From Rhodoferax sp. (GTDB lineage Bacteria > Pseudomonadota > Gammaproteobacteria > Burkholderiales > Burkholderiaceae_C): a DNA stretch of 38,671 nucleotides. The translations under genes and the position numbers were made by a program. The notes beneath the pieces are model-generated. The model saw nothing but the letters and a program-made list of their open reading frames with translations, was not told where the DNA came from and did not search any database. The stretch's first letter is position 1; every line of letters begins with the position of its first letter. Positions 33,964 through 38,671 of this stretch are shown in pieces. The stretch spans positions 1 to 38,671 of the forward strand of contig NZ_JAQTWM010000029.1 in NCBI RefSeq assembly GCF_028689305.1, given 5' to 3'.

Positions 33964-34986
33964 ATGGGGCATCACGATCTTTATGCCATTGGTAATGCCC
34001 TGGTAGATTCGGAATACGAAGTCAGCGACGCCCAACTGCAAGCCGCCGGCGTTGAAAAGCGCCACATGACCCTGATCGACGCGCAGCGACGCGCCGAATT
34101 GCTGCACCACGTGCAGGGCGCCCATGCACGGCGCACCGGTGGCGGTTCGGCCGGCAACACCGTGGTGGCGCTGGCGCAGCTGGGCGGGCGGGCGTTTTAC
34201 TCCTGCCGGGTGGCTGATGACGAGCTGGGCCAGTTCTACACCCAGGACCTGCTGTCACATGGCGTGGCCACCAACCTGACCCACACCCGCGCACCGCAGG
34301 GCCAGACTGGCAGCTGTATGGTGATGGTGACGCCGGACGCCGAGCGCAGCATGAGCACCTTCCTGGGGGCAACCGCCGAGATTGACGCCACGGCGCTGCA
34401 CCCGCATGACATTGCCAAGTCCAAGGTCTATTACATGGAAGGCTATCTGGCGGCCTCTCCGACCGGGTTGGATGCCGCCTTGCAGGGGCGTGCGCTGGCC
34501 CGCGCAGCCGGGGTGGCGCTGGCCACCACGCTCAGCGACATGAGCATGATCAACTTCTGCCGCCCGGGCCTGGAAGCCATGGTGGGCAGCCCCGAGACGG
34601 GCACGCTGGATTACCTGTTCTGCAATGAAGAGGAGGCCCAGGTCTGGTGTGGCAGCCAGGATCTGGCGCTGATCTGCCAGCAGCTCAGCCAGCGCGCCCG
34701 CGTGGTGTGCCTGACGCGCAGCGCCAAGGGCTGTGTGGTGCTGGAAGGCGCCCAGCAGATCGAGGTGCCCGCTGCCCAGGTCAAGGCGATTGACACCAAT
34801 GGGGCCGGGGACATGTTTGCCGGAGCCTTTTTGTACGCCGTCACGCACGGGCACAACCTTGCCCAAGCCGCCTGGCTGGCCAACCAGTGCGCTGGGCAGG
34901 TGGTGGCCCAGTATGGCAACCGGCTCGGTCAGGGTGCGGTTGACCAGCTCAAGGCCGAATTTGAACGGTATCTGGCGGCAGTCTGA
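33964..34986 (+). CDS. PfkB-family carbohydrate/nucleoside kinase (adenosine kinase-like)
   Basis: A 340-residue ribokinase-fold kinase. It begins DLYAIGNALVDSEYEV and has the glycine motif GGSAGNTVVALAQLGG near residue 60, and the anion hole and catalytic aspartate in DTNGAGDMFAGAF near residues 278-290. The overall pattern fits bacterial adenosine-kinase-like PfkB proteins, but fructokinase-type activity cannot be excluded. It starts 2 bp after fpr, which suggests co-transcription with no clear metabolic link. Confidence 0.85.
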   Translation: MGHHDLYAIGNALVDSEYEVSDAQLQAAGVEKRHMTLIDAQRRAELLHHVQGAHARRTGGGSAGNTVVALAQLGGRAFYSCRVADDELGQFYTQDLLSHGVATNLTHTRAPQGQTGSCMVMVTPDAERSMSTFLGATAEIDATALHPHDIAKSKVYYMEGYLAASPTGLDAALQGRALARAAGVALATTLSDMSMINFCRPGLEAMVGSPETGTLDYLFCNEEEAQVWCGSQDLALICQQLSQRARVVCLTRSAKGCVVLEGAQQIEVPAAQVKAIDTNGAGDMFAGAFLYAVTHGHNLAQAAWLANQCAGQVVAQYGNRLGQGAVDQLKAEFERYLAAV

Positions 34987-35130
34987 GCCGCTCGCCAGGG
35001 CGTTTGGCCTGATCGGCGACTGAACGCTGCCCCCGGGTTTTGGGGGGCAGTGATAATCCGGCTCCCCTCCAATGCTCGGCACCTTGACCTGCCGGGCTTG
35101 GTATCTTTTCTTAATTCCGGAGCTCTTTTC

Positions 35131-36258
35131 ATGACCACCGTTCAGGCATTGGCACGTCGCCAATTTATCCATCAAACGTCGCTGGCTTTGACCGCTTGCG
35201 CCTTTCCTGCAATCAGTTTGGCGCAATCGGCGGTGCCCGCCATGCGCCAGTTCAACCCGCAGCCCGGCCAATGGCGCAGTTTTGAACTCGTCACCCGGGT
35301 CGATCTGCCCAGAACGCAGGGGCTGACCAAGGTCTGGCTGCCGGTTCCCAGCGTGGATACCGACTGGCAAAAGTCACTGGAGAGCAGCTTTGTCTCCAAC
35401 GGCCAGGCTCGGCTGACCAGTGACGGCCAACATGGCGCCCGTATGTTGTATGTGGAGTTTGCCGAGTCTGTGACCCAGCCCTACGTTGAACTCACCAGCC
35501 GCATTCAAACCCGCAATCGTGCCGTGAACTGGGCACAAAAACAGCTTGTGTCTGAAGATGCTTCCAACCTGCAGGCCAGCCTGCGGGCTACGACGCTGTT
35601 GCCCACCGATGGCATTGTGCGCAAGACTGCGGTCGAGGCGATCAAAGGCGCCCGTACCGATGTCGAGAAAGCGCAAAAGCTGTACGACTGGATCGTGACC
35701 AACACCTACCGCGAACCCAAGACCCGGGGGTGTGGAGAAGGTGATATCAAGACCATGCTGGAAACCGGCAACCTGGGTGGCAAATGTGCGGATCTGAACG
35801 CGCTGTTTGTTGGCCTGTGCCGTGCGGTGGGGTTGCCCGCGCGTGATGTGTATGGCTTGCGCCTGGTGCCCAGTGCGTTTGGCTACAAGGAGCTCGGTGG
35901 CAACCCGGCCAAGCTGTCGGGCGCCCAACACTGCCGAGCCGAGGTGTATCTCCAGGGGTATGGCTGGGTGGCGATGGATCCGGCCGATGTGGCCAAGGTC
36001 ATGCGCCAGGAAACCCCCGAGTGGATCAAAACGGTCCAGCACCCGCTGGTGTCGCCAGTGAACAAGGCGCTTTTTGGTGGCTGGGAAGGCAATTGGGTGG
36101 CGTTGAATACCGCGCATGATGTGACGCTGCCCAACAGCAAGGGTGACAAACTGGGTTTCTTCATGTACCCGGTGGCCGAAAACGCAGCGGGTCGGCTGGA
36201 TTCGTATTCCCCCGACAGTTTCAAATACCAGATCCAGGCCCGGGAACTTCTGGGCTGA
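35131..36258 (+). CDS. Exported transglutaminase-like cysteine protease/peptidase
   Basis: A 375-residue protein with an N-terminal export signal carrying twin arginines (ALARRQFIHQTSLALTACAF) and ending near SLAQ. The transglutaminase-like core has the catalytic triad in order: C219 in GGKCADLNALF, H267 in AQHCRAEVYL and D283 in AMDPADV. A DLPRTQGLTKVWLPVPSVD region precedes it, as is common in exported members. ATG 35131 is chosen because GGAG lies ten bases upstream and the signal peptide starts cleanly; a longer frame from 35050 adds no signal. These proteins usually act as peptidases or amide hydrolases; the substrate is unknown. HiPIP follows after a promoter-containing gap. Confidence 0.88.
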   Translation: MTTVQALARRQFIHQTSLALTACAFPAISLAQSAVPAMRQFNPQPGQWRSFELVTRVDLPRTQGLTKVWLPVPSVDTDWQKSLESSFVSNGQARLTSDGQHGARMLYVEFAESVTQPYVELTSRIQTRNRAVNWAQKQLVSEDASNLQASLRATTLLPTDGIVRKTAVEAIKGARTDVEKAQKLYDWIVTNTYREPKTRGCGEGDIKTMLETGNLGGKCADLNALFVGLCRAVGLPARDVYGLRLVPSAFGYKELGGNPAKLSGAQHCRAEVYLQGYGWVAMDPADVAKVMRQETPEWIKTVQHPLVSPVNKALFGGWEGNWVALNTAHDVTLPNSKGDKLGFFMYPVAENAAGRLDSYSPDSFKYQIQARELLG

Positions 36259-36352
36259 AGTGGTCTCTGATCCGGGAGGCAGATTGAACGATGTGAGTCC
36301 ATGGCGCTTTATTCACATTTGACTTATTTAATGGGTTATTAGGGAAAACAGC

Positions 36353-36382
36353 GTGACGATTTGGGAGCGCACAGTTCATAAT
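36353..36382 (+). promoter_or_regulatory. Possible sigma-70 promoter of the HiPIP gene
   Basis: GTGACG (36353-36358) and CATAAT (36377-36382) are spaced 18 bp, about 65 bp before the HiPIP ATG. Both hexamers are imperfect. Confidence 0.35.
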
Positions 36383-36423
36383 GCTGCCCGCAGCTGCAGT
36401 TCAGGTGTGACAGCCGCAGTTCA
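36372..36423 (+). repeat. Three direct CAGTTCA repeats upstream of HiPIP
   Basis: CAGTTCA occurs at 36372-36378, 36397-36403 and 36417-36423; the last two are extended to GCAGTTCA. They overlap and follow the possible -10 box, in the leader of the HiPIP gene. They could be regulator or RNA-level sites, or chance. Confidence 0.4.
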
Positions 36424-36448
36424 TTTCAACTACTTAGGAAACAAATCG

Positions 36449-36754
36449 ATGACAAACCGTCGCGTATTCATTTTGCAATCAGTTATTGGTACCAGTGCTT
36501 TGGCTTCTGGCATGGCGATGGCCGCTGCTCCTCTGGTAGCTGAGTCCGACGCTGCAGCCAAGGGTTTGGGCTACGCTGCTGATACCACCAAGGTTGACGC
36601 CAAGAAATTCCCCAAGCACACCAATGAGCAATCGTGCACCAACTGTGCCCTGTATCAAGGCAAGGCCGGTGCCGCTTCTGGCGGTTGCCCGCTGTTTGCC
36701 GGCAAGGAAGTCACCGCCAAGGGTTGGTGCAGCGCCTACGCCAAGAAGGCCTGA
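36449..36754 (+). CDS. High-potential iron-sulfur protein (HiPIP)
   Basis: A 101-residue periplasmic electron carrier with one [4Fe-4S] cluster. The ligands are C63, C66, C80 and C94 (CX2CX13CX13C) in SCTNCALYQGK, GGCPLF and GWCSAYAKKA. The N-terminus MTNRRVFILQSVIGTSALA has twin arginines, in keeping with Tat export after cofactor insertion. Mature start is near residue 26. In purple and related betaproteobacteria HiPIP feeds the photosynthetic reaction centre or a terminal oxidase. AGGA lies nine bases before the ATG. It is a single-gene unit closed by a strong terminator. Confidence 0.95.
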   Translation: MTNRRVFILQSVIGTSALASGMAMAAAPLVAESDAAAKGLGYAADTTKVDAKKFPKHTNEQSCTNCALYQGKAGAASGGCPLFAGKEVTAKGWCSAYAKKA

Positions 36755-36806
36755 TTGTTGTCTTTCGTTCCTGCCGGCAGCCAGTCAGTGATTGCCGCGG
36801 GGATTC

Positions 36807-36836
36807 AAAGCCCACCTGATGGTGGGCTTTGTTTTT
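36807..36836 (+). terminator. Rho-independent terminator after HiPIP
   Basis: AAAGCCCACC-TGAT-GGTGGGCTTT is a perfect 10 bp stem with a 4 base loop, followed by GTTTTT. It stops HiPIP transcription 53 bp after the stop codon and 29 bp before ubiG. Confidence 0.9.
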
Positions 36837-36864
36837 GGTATCAGAAACTCCCGATAATCAGGGC

Positions 36865-37587
36865 ATGAACCCAACACTGAACGCTGACTCGGCCGAACTG
36901 GCCAAATTTTCAGACTTGGCCCACCGCTGGTGGGACGCCGATGGCGAATTTCGCCCGCTGCATCAAATCAACCCCCTGCGTCTGGGCTGGATCAACAGCC
37001 TGTGCCCCCTCCATGGCTTGAACGCGCTGGATGTCGGCTGCGGCGGCGGCATCCTGACGGACTCGCTGGCGCGTTCCGGTGCGACCGCAACTGGCATCGA
37101 CCTGTCCACCAAGGCACTGCGTATCGCCCAGTTGCATGCCCTGGATGCGCAAACCAGCAACGTGCAATACCGCGAAATTGCCGTCGAAGCCATGGCTGTC
37201 GAGCAGCCTGCCAGCTTTGATGTCGTGACCTGCATGGAGATGTTGGAACACGTTCCCGACCCGGCCTCTGTGGTGCGGGCCTGTGCCACCCTGGCCAAAC
37301 CGGGTGGCTGGGTGTTCTTTTCCACCCTCAACCGCAATCCCAAGTCATTCATGCAGGCCATTGTTGGTGCGGAGTATCTGCTCAACATGCTGCCGCGTGG
37401 CACCCATGAGTTTGCGAAGATGATTCGCCCCAGCGAACTGGCCGGTTTTTGCCGTGCTGCCGGGCTGACCGTGCTGCAAACCCGAGGCCTGTCATTCAAT
37501 CCGTTGACCCAGCGTTACTGGCTCAATGACGACACCAGCGTCAATTACCTGCTGGCCACGCAAAAGCCGGCAGACCAGCCGTTGTGA
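36865..37587 (+). CDS. ubiG: Ubiquinone biosynthesis O-methyltransferase
   Basis: Performs both O-methylations of ubiquinone synthesis using S-adenosylmethionine. The 240-residue length is normal. It begins AELAKFSDLAHRWWDADGEFRPLHQINPLR, the UbiG hallmark, followed by the SAM motif ALDVGCGGGILTDSLAR, the post-motifs VTCMEMLEHVPDP and KPGGWVFFSTLNRNPKSF, and GTHEFAKMIRPSEL. ATG 36865 fits the family; a longer frame starts inside the HiPIP terminator. It overlaps gph by 4 bp (GTGA), a usual arrangement in this group. Confidence 0.96.
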   Translation: MNPTLNADSAELAKFSDLAHRWWDADGEFRPLHQINPLRLGWINSLCPLHGLNALDVGCGGGILTDSLARSGATATGIDLSTKALRIAQLHALDAQTSNVQYREIAVEAMAVEQPASFDVVTCMEMLEHVPDPASVVRACATLAKPGGWVFFSTLNRNPKSFMQAIVGAEYLLNMLPRGTHEFAKMIRPSELAGFCRAAGLTVLQTRGLSFNPLTQRYWLNDDTSVNYLLATQKPADQPL

Positions 37588-38267
37588 CCAGCGTCGCTCA
37601 CCGGTTCACCGATGTGCAGGCCGTGCTGTTTGATCTGGACGGCACCCTGATCGACAGTGCGCCCGACCTTGGCGCGGCTGCTGATGCCATGCGTGTGGCC
37701 CGTGGCATGCCTTCGCTGCCGCTGGCCAGCTACCGGGCCATGGCCGGAGCCGGGGCCAGGGGATTGCTGGGCGTGGCGTTTGGCTTGGGACCAGAGCATC
37801 CCGATTTTGATGCCCTGCGCGAAGAGTTTTTTGTCAACTACGAGCGCTGTCTGACCCAGCGCACCCAGGTGTTTCCAGGTGTTCCCGAATTGGTTGACGC
37901 ACTTGCGGCACGTTGCCTGTCATGGGGTGTGGTTACCAACAAATCCAGTCGCTTCACAGTGCCGCTGACCCATGCCATGCCACTGTTTGCTACCGCTGGT
38001 ACCATCGTCTGCGGGGACACCACGCCCCATTCCAAGCCACATCCGATGCCTTTGCTTGAAGCTGCCAAACGCCTGGGCGTGTCACCCGAGCGTTGTGTGT
38101 ATGTGGGTGACGATGAGCGCGATATCGTGGCCGGCTTGGCCGCCGGCATGGGCACTGTGGCGGTGACATACGGTTATCTGGGGCAAAAAGTGGACACCAC
38201 GCAGTGGGGAGCCCACGCGTCAATTAATTCTGCGGGCGAGCTCTTGCAATTGATCAGCACGCCCTAA
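37584..38267 (+). CDS. gph: Phosphoglycolate phosphatase
   Basis: A 227-residue cytoplasmic HAD-superfamily enzyme that removes phosphate from 2-phosphoglycolate. HAD motif I is VLFDLDGTLIDSAPDL, motif II WGVVTNKSS, motif III lysine in HSKPHPMPLLEAAKRLG, and motif IV CVYVGDDERDIVAGLAAGM. The start is GTG at 37584, overlapping the ubiG stop, so the two are translationally coupled. Its TAA stop forms part of the likely -10 box of ssrA. Confidence 0.93.
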   Translation: MTSVAHRFTDVQAVLFDLDGTLIDSAPDLGAAADAMRVARGMPSLPLASYRAMAGAGARGLLGVAFGLGPEHPDFDALREEFFVNYERCLTQRTQVFPGVPELVDALAARCLSWGVVTNKSSRFTVPLTHAMPLFATAGTIVCGDTTPHSKPHPMPLLEAAKRLGVSPERCVYVGDDERDIVAGLAAGMGTVAVTYGYLGQKVDTTQWGAHASINSAGELLQLISTP

Positions 38268-38270
38268 AAT
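38244..38270 (+). promoter_or_regulatory. Likely promoter of ssrA inside the 3' end of gph
   Basis: TTGCAA (38244-38249) and TAAAAT (38265-38270) are separated by 15 bp, with the RNA start expected about ten bases later, where the tmRNA begins. The spacing is short but the position is right. The -10 box includes the gph stop codon. Confidence 0.45.
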
Positions 38271-38280
38271 ACCCTCCCAA

Positions 38281-38669
38281 GGGGCTGCACTGGTTTCGAC
38301 GTGGGTACGGAATCGCTGTGGTGCATGTCGAGCTGAATGCGCTCGTAAAACAGATTCAAAAAAACTAACTGCAAACGACGAACGTTTCGCACTCGCTGCT
38401 TAATAACCAGTGAGCCTTACAACAGCAGGCCGATGGGCTGGGCAAGGGTGGTTTGATCGCAAGGTCAGATCGTCCAGGCTGTAAGGTCATTCACATCGGC
38501 TGGCTCTGAACCGGGTACCTTGGTTCGGAGCAAGAAAATAGGGTGCTGGCGACTGTGAAAGCGTGTGGCTGCGCGTTCACAAGGGCGAGACTCAAATCAG
38601 ACCACTAAACATGTAGATCTGCTCGAAGATGGCTTGCGGACGCGGGTTCAAATCCCGCCAGCTCCACCA
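38281..38669 (+). ncRNA. ssrA: Transfer-messenger RNA
   Basis: A one-piece tmRNA that rescues stalled ribosomes with SmpB. The 5' end GGGGCTGCACTGGTTTCGAC and the 3' end, with T-arm GCGGGTTCAAATCCCGC and CAGCTCCACCA, pair as a tRNA-like acceptor stem, GGGGCUG with CAGCUCC. The tag reading frame (38371-38403) starts with the GCA resume codon and encodes ANDERFALAA before TAA, the typical betaproteobacterial tag. The encoded CCA ends at 38669. Exact mature ends are inferred from the stem. Confidence 0.97.
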
Positions 38670-38671
38670 CT

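Noticed and set aside
36353-36448. Upstream extension of HiPIP from GTG 36353
   Set aside because: It would place 32 unrelated residues before a clean twin-arginine signal peptide and overlaps the probable promoter.

Overview
The window looks like a chromosomal segment of a betaproteobacterium of the family Comamonadaceae, most likely Rhodoferax or a close relative. Grounds: high-GC coding style, a tmRNA with the tag ANDERFALAA, a HiPIP gene beside ubiG-gph, and several copies of an intergenic repeat that I associate from memory with Comamonadaceae genomes. The genus is inferred; no database was searched.

Region 1 (1-4941): an operon on the minus strand for a complete polyamine-type ABC importer (binding protein, ATPase, two permeases, the last cut by the left edge), with a divergent LysR-type regulator. 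The gap between them carries two copies of GGTTTACCCT.

Region 2 (4965-14627): on the minus strand, gabT, a second complete polyamine-type ABC importer, an agmatinase-family ureohydrolase and gabD, with a divergent MocR/GabR-type regulator. Read together, this fits import of a guanidino acid such as 4-guanidinobutyrate, its hydrolysis to GABA plus urea, then transamination and oxidation to succinate.

Region 3 (14664-17989): a membrane-anchored retropepsin-like protease, then a low-GC accessory stretch with an IS3-type transposase remnant, an acyltransferase-3 gene, about 430 bp of AT-rich DNA without a convincing gene, and a DUF4386 pseudogene with two in-frame stops. A short motif (TAAATCGAGCC...) occurs three times here.

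Region 4 (17990-28530): a YhcC-type radical SAM gene, then a sugar-acid catabolic locus. One arm (minus) holds fucU, a FadR-type GntR regulator, a DHDPS-family aldolase/dehydratase, a TRAP transporter (P, Q, M), a long FAH-family enzyme and a UxaA-family dehydratase. The divergent arm (plus) holds a sugar lactonase and an SDR very like bacterial L-fucose dehydrogenase. It suggests a non-phosphorylative route for L-fucose and/or D-arabinose and L-galactose with an unusual enzyme combination. A perfect ATGTTA-GCAA-TAACAT palindrome lies in the divergent promoter region.

Region 5 (28647-38671): mostly housekeeping: alaS, a TlpA-like thioredoxin, an orphan type I periplasmic binding protein, fpr, a PfkB-family kinase, an exported transglutaminase-like protein, HiPIP with a clear terminator, ubiG, gph and ssrA (tmRNA).
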